From NCBI RefSeq assembly GCF_000372725.1, contig NW_005201069.1:20921-84920 (forward strand): 64,000 nucleotides of DNA. The letters are read 5' to 3'. Of this stretch, positions 52,565 through 63,265 are shown one piece after another. The notes under the pieces are model-generated. The model made no database searches, was not told the origin of the DNA, and saw only the letters and a program-made list of their open reading frames with translations. Made by a program: the position numbers and the translations under genes. Source of the stretch: Emiliania huxleyi CCMP1516 (taxonomy: Eukaryota > Haptophyta > Isochrysidales > Noelaerhabdaceae). Position 1 is the first letter of the stretch; each line of letters opens with the position of its first letter.

Positions 52565-54670
52565 ATGACACAACCGAAGAAAGTGCCTGCAGACGTCGTA
52601 GCTGGCGTGGCGGCCGGTGGAGCGAGCAGTGCAGCGGCTGTGTCGGCGGCGGAGGGAGCAGTGCCAGAGTGGATGGCGGATTGGTCGCTCGCCCTCGCCC
52701 ACCGCGCCGAGCCTCACGGCGGCCTCCCGGTCGGCGCTGTCCTGGTCCAGCCGCACTCCGCGGAGCGACTGCGCAAGCTGCTCCTCTCGGCGTGCGGCGC
52801 TCGGCTGCCTCTCGAGACCCACCGCCTCGGCCCGTCGCCTCACCGCCGTCTCGACTCGGGGCTGATGGTGCACTGCCCTCCGCCGATCGCGACGCTCTTC
52901 GAGGCGGCCATCGCAGGAGAGGCGCCTCTCTGCACCAGTCTCGCTGAGTTTGTATCTCGCGCACCGGTCGTCTACCTCTCCGGCGTGAGGAGGCACGAGC
53001 GAGTACTGGGCCGGGCGCCACCCGCCGCCCGCGGGTTGCCGGCAGCGCCTCCGCCGCCCTTCACGTTTGCAGAGGTGTTCGCCGGGATCGGCGGCTTTCG
53101 CCTCGGCCTCGAGCCTCTGGGAGGGGTGTGCAGCCTCGCGTGCGAGGTCGACCCGATGGCGTGCGCCACGTACCGGCTCAACTTCGCGCGCGACGGGGCC
53201 CTGCTCGAGGCAGACCTCACCGGCCTGCCTGCCGACGAGCTGCCTGCCTTCGACCTGCTCGCGGCAGGCTTCCCGTGCCAGACCTTCTCTGTCCGTGGAG
53301 AGCAGCGGGGCGTCGAGAGCACGCCCACCGACTGGAGAGGTCAGCCCGCTCTGTCCACACGCGACCCGCCCACACCTCGCTCCCCCTCCCCGAGGCCTCT
53401 TCCTCCTCCGGCCCGTCCCGCCTGGCGAGGAGGCGCCTCCTCGACCCCTCTGCACCCTTCAAGCGCATGCCTCCTCGACCCCTCTCCCGCAGGCGGCCTC
53501 TACCTCGAGCTCGTCCGGCTGCTCGCCGCCTGCCGCCCGAAGGCTTTCCTCGCCCCCGCCTCCACCGCCGCCCCCCCGCCAGACACGCCGCCGCCGACCC
53601 GCCTCCTCGACCCAATAACCGAAGGCTTTCCTCTTCGAGAACGTGCCCGGCCTCGTCACGCTCGGGGGCGGAGGCCGCTCTGCGGCCGTGAGCGGCAAGC
53701 CGACCACCTTCCGCGCCGGCTCCGTCCTACGAGGCATGGTTGCCGCCTTCGAGGGGTGCGGCTACGTCGTGAGCTGGCGGGTGCTCAACTCGCGCCACTG
53801 GCGGCCGCAGCAGCACTCGGCCGTCGCCCCCCTCCCCCTCCCGCCCCACCCGCCGGCCCTTCTCTCAGGCTGCCGCAGTACCGCGAGCGCCTCTTCCTTG
53901 CGGGCGTGCGGCGCGACTGCGAGGCGCGGCCGATGGACTGGAGCGGACTCTGCTACGAAGGCGGCCAGCCGCGGGGGACCTGTCTCGGACGCGTCTCGGA
54001 CGCGTCTCCGGCACATGCCTCGGACGTGTCTTCGTAGGCGGCAGCCATGCCCCGGCCGGGGCAGGAGGAGGCGGGAGCGTGGCGGAGATCCTCGAGCCGG
54101 ATGACGCTCCGGATTGCCTGGCGCCCAGCACACACGGCCAGCACACACGGGAGCTGCGCCGCCTCTCGCTCCCTCACTTGGCCGGCCGTGCGCTGCAGGC
54201 GGCGGAGCTGACGGAGGCGCAGCTCTCCGTCGTGATGGCCCAGCTGGAGGCGCGGGGCGAGTGCCTGGCGGACCGCGCCATCCCAACCGAGGGCAAGGCG
54301 CCGACCCTCATCTCGCTCTACCAAAAGACGGGCGGCTTCTCCACAAAGTTCGTCTGCGAGGAGAGGGACGGCACGCCGCGCGACGGCGCCCCGCCCCACC
54401 GCCTCCCTCGCTTCCGCACCCAACCCTAACCCGACCCGAACCCGAACCCTAGGCGCCCCGCCCCGCCGCCGACCTCGCTTCCTCACGCCGCGCGAGTGCT
54501 CGAGACTGATGGGCTTCCCGGAGAGCTACTCGATCCCGCCACGCAAGCAGGGCGCCGGCTACTCGGGCTTCTACAGGCAGATTGGCAACGCCGTCTGCCC
54601 TCCAGTCGTCGCCGCGGTGGGGGAGCGGTTGCTGGTAGCCGCGGGCGTCAGGGCGGCGGACGAGACGTAG
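52565..54670 (+). CDS. DNA cytosine-5 methyltransferase
   Basis: Methylates C5 of cytosine in DNA using SAM. Model: exons 52565-53339, 53493-53542, 53625-53803, 53869-53960, 54038-54385, 54453-54670, 553 aa, all in phase. Catalytic motifs in order: I FAEVFAGIGGFRLGLE (aa ~166), IV GFPCQTFSVRG with the active-site Cys, VI FLFENVPGL, VIII LPQYRERLFLAGVR, IX PRECSRLMGFPESY and X GNAVCPPVVAAVGERLL. The ~160-residue N-terminal part has no PWWP, BAH or CXXC module I can see, so the protein is closer to compact bacterial-type or DNMT2-sized enzymes than to DNMT1. The TRD is short. Four of five introns need GC donors, and several are direct duplications of exon edges. Target site unknown. Confidence 0.92.
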
Positions 54671-54906
54671 ACGTGGCGCTGCGGACTCTTTTTAAGCGCT
54701 CTGCGGTCACCTCTGTGAGTCCTTGTCGCCGGCTTGCCGCTTGCGGGTTGGGTTCTTTTTTCGCTCCACGAGCCCGCCTCCGGTCTCTTACATGTACCGC
54801 GCCGGAGGGAGCTACGACGAGCCTTGAACCCTTGTGACGCACTCCGGGCGTCGACTCTCTGACTCTCCATGCTGCATGCAAAACATGAAAAAATCGTACC
54901 ACGCCC

Positions 54907-55911
54907 TCACGCGGAGACGGGCTGCGGGCTGAGCTCTTCCACGCGGATCCGGCTGCTTTGCGGCGCGGGAGCGAGTGCGCCGCCGAGCGCGGCGAGGGCG
55001 AGGCAGGCCGACGTCGCCGCCAATAGGGTCGGGACGCGCTGGGAGAGGCTGCCGTCCACGACTTGCGCGAGTATGGCCGCGACGCGGCCGAGGGTGGAGA
55101 GCAGCGAGAAGGCCGTGGCGCGCACCTGCGGGCGAGGCCGGGCGGGCGGGAGGCGGTGGGCGGGCGGCTGGCGGTGGCTGGCGGGGAGGCGGCGCGCGCC
55201 TCGAGGGGGAAGGACTCGGCGGAGAGGCAGTTGAGGGCGTTCCAGCCCGAGATGGAGCACGCGGAGAAGGCGCAGGCGAGGAGGAGGACGGGCCCGTGCA
55301 GGGAGAGCGCCAGCGCGCTCGCCGCGGCCAGACTCAGCCCCGCGACCAGCAGGAGCCGCCTAGAGCGCAGCACCGCCCATGACCCTCTCTTCTCCATGAC
55401 TCCTCTCCATGACCCTCTCTTCTCCATGACCCTCTCTTCTCCATGACTCTCCTCTCCATGACCCTCTCTTCTCCATGAGTGGGCGGCGCCGGTGGTGTGG
55501 GATGCAGGTGCGGGAACGGGGCGGGGCGGGCGGCGGCGGCCTTCCCACGCGGTCGACGAGCAGCGCCGAGGCGAGGCTGCCTGGCATCGCCGCCAGCGAG
55601 AAGAAGAGCGCCGTCCCTCGTGGAGAGGCGTAGTACGGCGAGCCCGCCGCGCCCTCCTCCCGCAGCAGGACGGCCACCCAGGTGGAGAGCCCGTAGTACC
55701 CGAAGCTCAGCCCTAGGCGAGGCGGAGGGCGGGTGGGGAAGGCTTAACGCACACACTTGGGGCCGCCACCACCACCGCCGCGGCGGGCGGCGGCGGGGGC
55801 GGGGGCGGCGGAGGTGGCGCACCGAACCAGACCAGCGCGAGGGGTAGCAGCGCCCGGACGACCCGCCGGCGAGCGAGGAGGGCGCATACGGAACGGAGAG
55901 AGCGCGGGCCT

Positions 55912-55964
<53 letters not shown>

Positions 55965-56687
55965 TCCGCCGCCTCCGTCGCCTCCGTCGCCGCCTCCACC
56001 TCCGCCTTCGCCGCCGCGCCGCACGCCCTCTCCGGCTCCACCCTCGCCGACGAAGCGCCAAACGGCGAGCGTGGAGGCCGCCGGCACCGCCGCCGCCGAG
56101 AGCGCAAAGCTGCGCCAGCGAGCGCCCCACGCCCACGGAGCCGCCACCGCCGCCGGCCCCGAGCGGAGGAGGAGAAGGGCGAGGGCTGCCGCGAGGATTT
56201 GCCCCACCACCCAAAAGGTCGAGACGGCGATGATGGCCGCGCCCGATTGGCCGCGCGGTGCAACCTCCGTAGCGAGTGCAAAGAGCGGCGGCGTCGCGCC
56301 GCCGATGCCGACGCCGGCGAGGGCACGGCAGGCCGCCAGTTCAGCGACGGAGGTTGCGGCGGCAGCAGCGGCTGCCGCGGCGGCGGAAAGCGACAGCGAC
56401 ACGAGAAGTGTGCGCACCCGGCCACAGGAGTCAGCGGCTGCGCCACTTCCGAGGCCGCCGATGAACATGCCGAGGTAAACGCTAGCGGCGATCGCGATCT
56501 GGTCGAAGGGGACTGTCGCGATCTCGTCTATCAGAAAGCCGGCAGAGAGGACCTGGACGCTCTCCGACGCGTTTGCGGCGCAGAGAGCGAGCAGTGCCCG
56601 CAGCATAGGCCACGTCCACCTCTCTCCAGGCGACGGCGACGCCGGCGGCGGAGTGGCGAGCCGGGCGTACTGCCTCTCTCCCATCAT
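54907..56687 (-). CDS. MFS transporter (sugar porter / SV2-SVOP-like)
   Basis: Second MFS carrier. The first exon encodes helices 1-6 (GFLIDEIATVPFDQIAIAAS, GGLGSGAAADSCGRVRTLL in the 2-3 loop with the GRR-like motif, CRALAGVGIGGATPPLFALA, EVAPRGQSGA), typical of the SV2/OCT/sugar-porter branch. A central loop has an expanded poly-Gly run from a GCC/CCG tract at 55913-55970. Later exons carry YYGLSTWVAVLL, GSLASALLVDRVGR, LLVAGLSLAAASALAL, NALNCLSAESFPLE and VRATAFSLLSTLGRVAAILA, ending at 54907. Introns between are short and contain CATGGAGAAGAGAGGGT minisatellite (55377-55478). Exon edges not all resolved. Start 56687 or 56684. Substrate unknown. Confidence 0.78.
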
Positions 56688-56767
56688 GGCGTACTTGCTC
56701 TGTTCCCGCCATTAAATCCGTCACGAGGCGTCGGGTTTTTTCACAAGTGAACGGGTTTACGTGAACG

Positions 56768-56830
56768 GGCACAGTGCACCTCCGTTCACTTGCACTTGCA
56801 CGGAGCTTCTTGAGCCACCCAGCCACCCAG
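56768..56830 (-). promoter_or_regulatory. Shared upstream motif, copy at MFS gene
   Basis: In gene orientation GGGTGGCTCAAGAAGC, CCGTGCAAG and GTGAACGGAGGT, about 85-145 bases before the MFS start. It closely matches 23896-23945 before the Costars gene. Both are preceded by GGTGG(C/G)TGGG runs. Confidence 0.4.
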
Positions 56831-57815
56831 CCACCCCACCCACCTCACGGCCTGGCTGGGGCTTGGAACCACCCACCCACCCCCGGCCCCACCCACCTCA
56901 CGGCCCGGCTGATGAGGCGAGCGAGGAAACCCACCCCCACCGACCGACCCACCCCCACCCAACCAACCACCGGCCACGGGAGACACAATTAAATATTCTT
57001 AGCTTCGCCCTTGCCTCCGACGCTGGGGACAGAACCACACCAGTATCAGACCAGAGGGACTGCCCCCCTCCCCCACCTGCCGAATTCCACCTGCCCTGCT
57101 TACACAGGATAGCATGCCCCGAGAGTGGCGACATTTGGCAGGGGTAACCTGGGAAGGAGGTTCGGTTGTGCTTCTTTCTTTTTTTCTTTTTTGGCTCTCG
57201 GGGGAATGTTCTCTCGGCGCCCATGGCCTTCTGAGGTTTCGTACTAATGACGTCCTTCTTGGCACTTCGGGCGTCGGTTGTGCGTATCTGTTGTGTCTAA
57301 TTCCCCCGGTAATGTGTTACGGGTATCGGTCGCTGAGTGGACACTACCTCTAGACCATCATCTACTCTGCTTACTTCGGCCGTCGGCCGCTCGGTGGTCG
57401 AGTGGCTTCCGGATCGAATCGGCAGCTTTGACCCTTATAATTTTTTCACACCTGAGCGGGCCCAATTTTGCTCAGATGCACCTCCGAATTCGAAGTCGCG
57501 TCCTCACGCTTAGCGCTTGGTGTGCGTCCGTTTTTCGTCACGGGTGCCACGGGAGACACAAGCAACGCCACACTTCGGATGGTGCTCACCTCAACACCTT
57601 GGGTACAGTCCCTCTGACCCTACCCCCGGTACCGGTGTGCGCGCTGGCCGGCACACTTACTTCGGTAGAGGTACAGCTCAGGTACAGACATGGGCCACTT
57701 ACCTAAGGTGGAGGTATAGGACACGGCGCGCGCTACTCGGTAAAAGTACGGGTGAGGTATGTGGGCACCTCGCCGGACACACGCTCGCCCCCTCCCGACG
57801 GCCCCGCCCGACACG

Positions 57816-58285
57816 CTACTCATGCAGCGTATGGCGTGTTCTGGAGAACACCGGCGCGCTGGAGCAGCGACATGTCGACGCCACCGAGCGGGCCGGCGGA
57901 GGGTGGGTCGGCGGCGTGGCCGGAGGTCGACGGGCTGGCCGAGCCCGAGGATGGCGCAGCCGAAGCGGCAGCATCGGAGCTATGGCGTCCGAGTCGCAGA
58001 TGAAGCGGATGCCGGGCCCAGTGTGCGCGGCGCCCCAGGCCTTGCCGTGCCGCACGAACGTGTGCCGCTCCGTGAACTCGACGGCCGTGCCCGTGTACGA
58101 CGCGTTCTGCTCCGCGCCGGTGAGGTGCGGGAAGAGTGCTTGTTGCCCGGGGAAGAGTGCTTGATGGCTAGCTTGACGGCCCTCGAGACTGTCAGGGACA
58201 GCGGGCCCGGGTACTGCTTGATCACGTCCATGCCCATGGACTGGAGCGTCGCGTTCTGCGTGGAGGAGGGCTTCTTGGGCGCCAT
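57816..58285 (-). CDS. Unknown short gene, frame not continuous
   Basis: From an ATG at 58285 (MAPKKPSSTQNATLQSMGMD) through KQYPGPLSLTVSRAVKLAI, then a change of frame at a 21-base tandem duplication (58131-58166, AAGCACTCTTCCC twice) to YTGTAVEFTERHTFVRHGKA and IRFICDSDAIAP. Composition looks coding but I cannot name it. Either a short gene with an intron at the duplication or a broken copy. Confidence 0.3.
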
Positions 58286-58606
58286 GAGAGCTATGTCGTT
58301 GCGTTTCGCGCGACGGACGGTGCACACCTTATTCGCGCGCACCGCCGGTGTGAACGTCTCGAGAGTACCCCAGGTGCCGGTGTGGACATGTGGTGGGTAC
58401 CTCGGTATATGGTGCGCTGAAGGTATAGCACTCACTCACACACCTAGGTAGCGGGTGTGGGCGCTGCGCGCCTACCGACATGTCGGTACAAGGTGTACAC
58501 CTGCACCTTCAGTAGCGTGCGTGGCAAGCAAGGTAGCAGAGCACCCAGCCCCGCGCGCCTTATACAGCACAGCCTGACCCACAGCGCCGAGGGTCTGAGG
58601 GAGGGT

Positions 58607-58740
58607 GTAGAGGATGTAGAGTGTAGAGCGCTGTAGAGCTGTAGAGATGTAGAGCGCTCTGGAGAGCGCTGTAGAGCTGTAGAGCTCTTCATCCGGCGCG
58701 GGACGATGTGAGTCCGATGTAGAGCGATGTAGAGTCACTC
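58607..58740. repeat. CTCTACAGC cluster, inverted copy
   Basis: TGTAGAGCTGTAGAGCGCTCT-type repeats, the reverse complement of the 23085-23265 unit; a further forward copy lies at 59352-59455. Confidence 0.85.
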
Positions 58741-59242
58741 CGACGGTACACAACACCCTATTAGCACCCTATAACTGCGTCATGACCAGCCTGCCATGCG
58801 TCGCCGGTGCCGCATTCATCGCTGTGCTTCTTTTATTAGCAGGCGGTGGACTGTCGGCTGCGAGGGCGGTCGCATTTGCGCGAGGCGAGGCGAGCATTCA
58901 GACGCGTTGCATGCGCCACGACTCGCGCCAGCGGCAGCGCGTGCGGGAGCTCCTGGCTGAGTGTTGAGTCCAGGCGAGTTGCGCTGGCCACTATCGCTAC
59001 GCCGATCCGAGCTGACGCGCCGAGGCGCCGGCCAGTCGCAGCCGTGAGGCATGCCACAGCAGCAGAGGCACCTCCCACCCATTGGGCGGGCAGACAGAAG
59101 GCCAGCGTAGCACTGGCAAGTGCAACGCGCCTCATGTCGGAGAGCGACCGTGCGTCGTTCGCCGCTTATGACGTAGAGTTTGTTGTACGTACGTACTTTT
59201 AGCTCTCTCTCTCTCTCTTGTTGTAGAGATTTCACGTTGTAC
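58741..59242. other. Intergenic, one short signal-peptide-like ORF
   Basis: 58782-58967 (+) encodes 61 aa starting with a hydrophobic stretch (AFIAVLLLLAGGG). No other support, so not called as a gene. Confidence 0.25.
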
Positions 59243-59455
59243 GTACTTTTAGCTGACTGGGAGAAAAGAGGGAGAGGGGGTTGTGTTCTCTAGGCCCCTA
59301 AGGGCCATACGCGCGGCGTGAGAGCTCGGAAGCGAGCTTTGCACGGCGATCGAGGACGTTGTACAGTTGTAGAGAGCGCCTCTACATCGCTCTACAACGC
59401 AGGCAGTTCGTCACGCTGCGGATGTAGAGCTCTACAGCTCTACATTGCTCTACAG
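59243..59455 (+). repeat. Dispersed repeat plus CTCTACAG units
   Basis: 59243-59356 matches 25728-25838; 59397-59443 matches 23153-23199. Two repeats are joined here that are separate elsewhere. Confidence 0.8.
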
Positions 59456-59812
59456 CGCGGTAGGGGTAGCTCTTGTTGTCGTCGCGCCGATAAGACAGAG
59501 ACACGGGCAGCAGACGCGACCCAATCGACGCACCAGAGCATGGTTGGGCGTGTGAGCCGCCATCTTGGACCGTGAGGCGAGTATTTGCAACCGGGAGCTC
59601 GCCGCCATCCCTACACCGCCGCCGCCGCCCTCCCGAGGGCAGATAATTAGGTGCCCTGTAGGCTTGGCTGCAAAGGGATTTTCGGGTTTTGTTTTTTTGC
59701 TCACAAAAGCGGGCGGCGTCTCGTGCTCGCGCAAGCCCCTCTCAGTAGCGGCCCTCGAGGTGCTTGACCGCCCGCCGGTCGCCGTCCCGGCGCGAGATGC
59801 AGCGCGCCGGGC

Positions 59813-60175
59813 TTGCCATCGTCCAGCCCTTTTTGCTTCGGTTCGTCGGCAGCGACGCGCCAGTCCTGGCGCAGCCGCCCCGCCGCCGTGCGGACCACGG
59901 CCTTGCAGCCCGTCGACGCGCCCGACGACGTGACCGCGCCCGAGATGGAGGCCTTCATGCACCTCCTTCCTCGAGTCGAGGTTGTACGACTGTACCAGCC
60001 GCCCGACGACAGCGACATCGCCCACGATTTCACGGCGTGGCTGGCGGCGCGCCGCGAGTCGTTGCGGGCCGCCGCCGATGCAGGCTGCCGCCCTCGCGAC
60101 TCGCAGGCTGCCCTCCTCTGTTTCCCGCCATGTGTCGACCTTTTCTGGCGTTGCCCTTTTCTTTTTTACTTCTAG
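59813..60175 (+). CDS. Unknown ORF, partly duplicated at 61099
   Basis: 120-codon frame with coding-like middle (VTAPEMEAFMHLLPRVEVVR, DSDIAHDFTAWLAARRESLR). 59929-60072 is repeated almost exactly at 61099-61242, where the same frame is kept. Its ends are not convincing; it may be an exon or a gene piece carried by a repeat. No family recognised. Confidence 0.3.
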   Translation: MPSSSPFCFGSSAATRQSWRSRPAAVRTTALQPVDAPDDVTAPEMEAFMHLLPRVEVVRLYQPPDDSDIAHDFTAWLAARRESLRAAADAGCRPRDSQAALLCFPPCVDLFWRCPFLFYF

Positions 60176-60362
60176 TCCACAGACGCTGTTGTGGATCGCT
60201 TGTCATGTGGCGGGATTTTTCTCTTTTTCACACAGGGAGTGGGAGTTTTGTTGTAAAATTCTCTTCATCGTACAATTCTCTTTTCGCGCCAGTCCCGAGA
60301 AGAAGGTCGTCGTGGCTTGTCGACCTCTGGCTTGTCAGTCGCGGTCACTTGATGACCCCCAT

Positions 60363-60532
60363 TCGCCACCTCGCTGGCCTCTCCGTAAGGCCTCCCGACC
60401 GCGTCGAACTCACGGCGCGGGCTCTCTCGGCTACGGAACCGGCCCCAGCTTCGGCTGAGGGCTGACAAGCTGCCGAGCCCAAATCACTGTGACAGTCGTG
60501 ATTTCTTGTTGGTTTTCTAAAATCTCTCTCTC
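60363..60532 (+). repeat. Dispersed repeat, partial copy
   Basis: Matches 9361-9500 and, at its end, 9901-9930. Follows directly on the duplicated ORF region. Confidence 0.75.
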
Positions 60533-61098
60533 TCCCAGTCCCGTGCCTAGTATACACAAATAAATAGAGCAGTCATCTCCAGGGAGAGATGGGCGACGCA
60601 CACGAACACAGAGGGACAGTGCGCACCCCGCCCCGCTCGCAGGGCGTGCATCACACAGGTGGACTGTGTGACTCCTCGGCGCTCGGGTTTCTGTGCTAGT
60701 CGCTATTCTCCGACAATTCCGACATGTCTGACGGGCAGTTCGGGCTCGAGCGGTCGCGGTCGCGGCCAGCGCGTGAGGCCTGGCTAGGGTTGCCGGGCGA
60801 GAGCTCGACCCCGTGCCTAGTGTCGTGCAGGTCTGACATTAAGGTCCCTCGGGCCAGTTTGGGGGGGCAAACCCAGCCCACCCCCTAGAGCTCCAGGTAA
60901 GGCCCAGGTGTGGCCTAGGGCATCAGAAGGGACCAAGAGGAGTCCAGTCTGAGCCATAGAGCCCATGTCTTTGCCCCCGAAGGTCGCGTTCAAATGCCCG
61001 GAACGGCCGTCTCAGTGGTGTCCGGCCGGCGCGATCACCGAGCTGTGACGCTCAGGGAAGCCTGATGAGGTGCTGGTTTCTTTGCCCAGGCCTGGCCT
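60533..61098. other. Intergenic, no gene supported
   Basis: Nothing recognised between the dispersed repeat and the second copy of the duplicated segment. Confidence 0.3.
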
Positions 61099-61394
61099 AC
61101 GTGACCGCGCCCGAGATGGAGGCCTTCATGCACCTCCTTCCTCGAGTCGAGGTTGTACGACTGTACCAGCCGCCCGACGACAGCGACATCGCCCACGATT
61201 TCACGGCGTGGCTGGCGGCGCGCCGCGAGTCGTTGCGGGCCGCCTCTCGCGACTCGCAGGCTGCCCTCTCTGTTTCCCGCCATGTAAAATAAAGAAAGAA
61301 AATACACACCCAAGGGAGATGGGAGGACGGCACGCCGCCACCACGTGTTTCCCGCCATGTGTCGACCTTTTCGCTCGCCCTTTTCTTTTTTACT
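61099..61394 (+). repeat. Second copy of the 59929-60170 segment
   Basis: 61099-61242 duplicates 59929-60072; after a small deletion the match resumes (TCTCGCGACTCGCAGGCTGC) and again at 61347-61394 (GTTTCCCGCCATGTGTCGAC), split by a 60-base insertion. Confidence 0.8.
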
Positions 61395-61696
61395 ATCGTT
61401 TGTAGGAGTAATAAATAAATAAATAAATATAACGTTTGTAGGAGTTTTGTTCTAAAATTTGCAGGCAAAATTCTCTTTTTCACTAGCCTACCGGTACCAG
61501 CGGCGCCGCCTTGGCTCGCAAAGTGCATGCCACCCCGCGCGCCCGCTAGTTTCTCGTCGCCGGCGTCCACTCGTCGTCGTATGCGACCAGCCCAGCTCTC
61601 CGCATAACGCGCGTCTTTGCTCTCTTCGGCGGCCGCTTGCCCTCCTCACCTCCACCCGCCGCTGCGCGCCCGCAGAGGCATCCGCCCTCCTGCTCA

Positions 61697-63265
61697 ATGT
61701 CGGAGGAGGAGCTCCTGCCTGAGCTCACAGACGCGGAGAAGCGAGAGATCGCGAGCAACTTTGTGCTCAACTCGCCGCCGGGACAGACGCAGAAAGTGGT
61801 TGAGGGTGCGCGCCCGCCACGGCCCGCGGCGGACCTCCTCGTGGCCGCGCGCGCTCCCACGCCGCCGCTGCCCGTTCCCCGCCCTGCCCGCGCGTTGGCA
61901 CCATCGCCCGACGCAGCGTGTGCCCGCCCTTTGCGCGAACAGACGTCACGAAGCTGGTCGGTGCCGACTGCCTCGACGCGGCCTCGCTGGAGGAGATGGT
62001 GATGCGGGTGAACCGTGACAAGTTCCTCGCGGTCGAGGTGCCCGGCGCCGGCTACCGCGTGCTGCTGACGCCCGAGGGGCAGCTGGGCGGCGGGCTCACC
62101 TTCCTCGACCCGCAGGGCAGGCAGGCGCTGCTCATCTCGCACGCTGAGCAGCGCTGCACGGGCGTCAAGGCGCTCGACGCCGCGACGAGCGCCGCGTGCG
62201 AGGGCGCGGAGCGGGTGCGCGCCAGCGTGCACGCCGCCATGTCGCGCTACGCCGCAGACAAGGTTCTGCGCGCCTCTAGCTGCGCGACTGTAGCTGCGCG
62301 CCTCTGGTGCACAGCGGAGGGGAGGGATGGCGGGGAGGAGAGGCCGAAGGGGGGAGAGGGACGGCAGAGGCGGACGGCCGTCGTGGCACAAGCCGCTCGT
62401 GACCCCCCCCCCCCCCCTCCTCCTCCTCCCCGCCGCAGCTGCCGGACGCCACCGTCACCACATACGGCTTTGTGCGCGGCGGCAAGCAGCGAGTCTGCCG
62501 CAGCAGAGCTGCAGAGGCCTCTCCCTCACCTCCCCCCCGGAGCCTGCGCCTGGTAGGCAAGCAGCAAGTCACTTGCTGCGTCGGCCGGTGCAACATGAAC
62601 CTGAGCAACTACTGGTCGGGGCTCTGGCGCGCCGCCGCAGCCCTCCAGCCGCAGCCCTCCAGCCGCAGCCCTCCAGCCGCAGCCCTCCAGCCGCAGACCT
62701 CTAACCGCAGCCCTCTAGCCGCAGCCCTCTAACCGCAGATCGACCATCCTCCCCTCCACGCCGTGTGTGGCAGGCGGTCCCGCGGTTTACCTATTAATTG
62801 TATGATCTCGCATTGTGGGGCAGGCGGTCGAGCTGGACACTCGAGGTGTCCGAGGGCGCGGCGTCGGGGCAGCTGTCCGGCTCGGTGGCGTGCAACGTGC
62901 ACTACTTCGAGGACGGCAACGTCCAGCTCGACGACGGCACAAAGTTCACGCAGTCGATCGAGGCGCGCCAGCGATAGAACCGCGCCAACCGCGCCACTCG
63001 CAGGCACACGCGCCACACACGCACGCGCCTTGCCCGCCGCACGCCGCAGGTGCGCGGCGACGTCGGCGCCGCGTTCGTGAGCGCGGTGTGCGAGCTCGAG
63101 GCCGGCTTCCTCGGTAGCATGGAGGACATCTACACCACTCTGTCCGAGTCGGTCCTCAACGCGCTGCGCCGGCGGCTGCCAATCACGAGGGTCAAGTTTG
63201 ACTGGGACAACAAGGCGTCCGTGCACAAACTGGCCACCGGCCTCAACGCCTTCAAGATGGGCTGA
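61697..63265 (+). CDS. CAPZA: F-actin-capping protein alpha subunit
   Basis: Alpha subunit of the CapZ heterodimer that caps actin barbed ends. Six exons: 61697-61805, 61943-62262, 62439-62481, 62557-62626, 62824-62962, 63050-63265; 298 aa in phase (animal alpha ~286). Start MSEEELLPELTDAEKREIAS and VLNSPPGQTQKVVE|DVTKLV match the family N terminus; NYWSGL|WRSSWTLEV, NVHYFEDGNVQL and LNALRRRLPITRVKFDW then FKMG match the C-terminal half, including the region that forms the tentacle. Introns 1 and 2 are GT; introns 3, 4 and 5 need GC donors (GGCG|GCAAGCAGC, CTCTG|GCGCGC, ATCGAG|GCGCGC). In intron 3 the donor side repeats GGCAAGCAGC(G/A)AGTC of the next exon. Confidence 0.93.
62640..62735. repeat. 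CCGCAGCCCTCCAG minisatellite in intron 4 of CAPZA
   Basis: About seven 14-base units (CAGCCCTCCAGCCG). Further on, 62765-62780 holds a decoy copy of the exon 5 acceptor (GTGGCAG|GCGGTC). Confidence 0.85.

Noticed and set aside
53217-53737. Minus-strand Gly/Arg frames across the methyltransferase
   Set aside because: Shadows of the intron and exon sequence of the plus-strand gene with all methyltransferase motifs.
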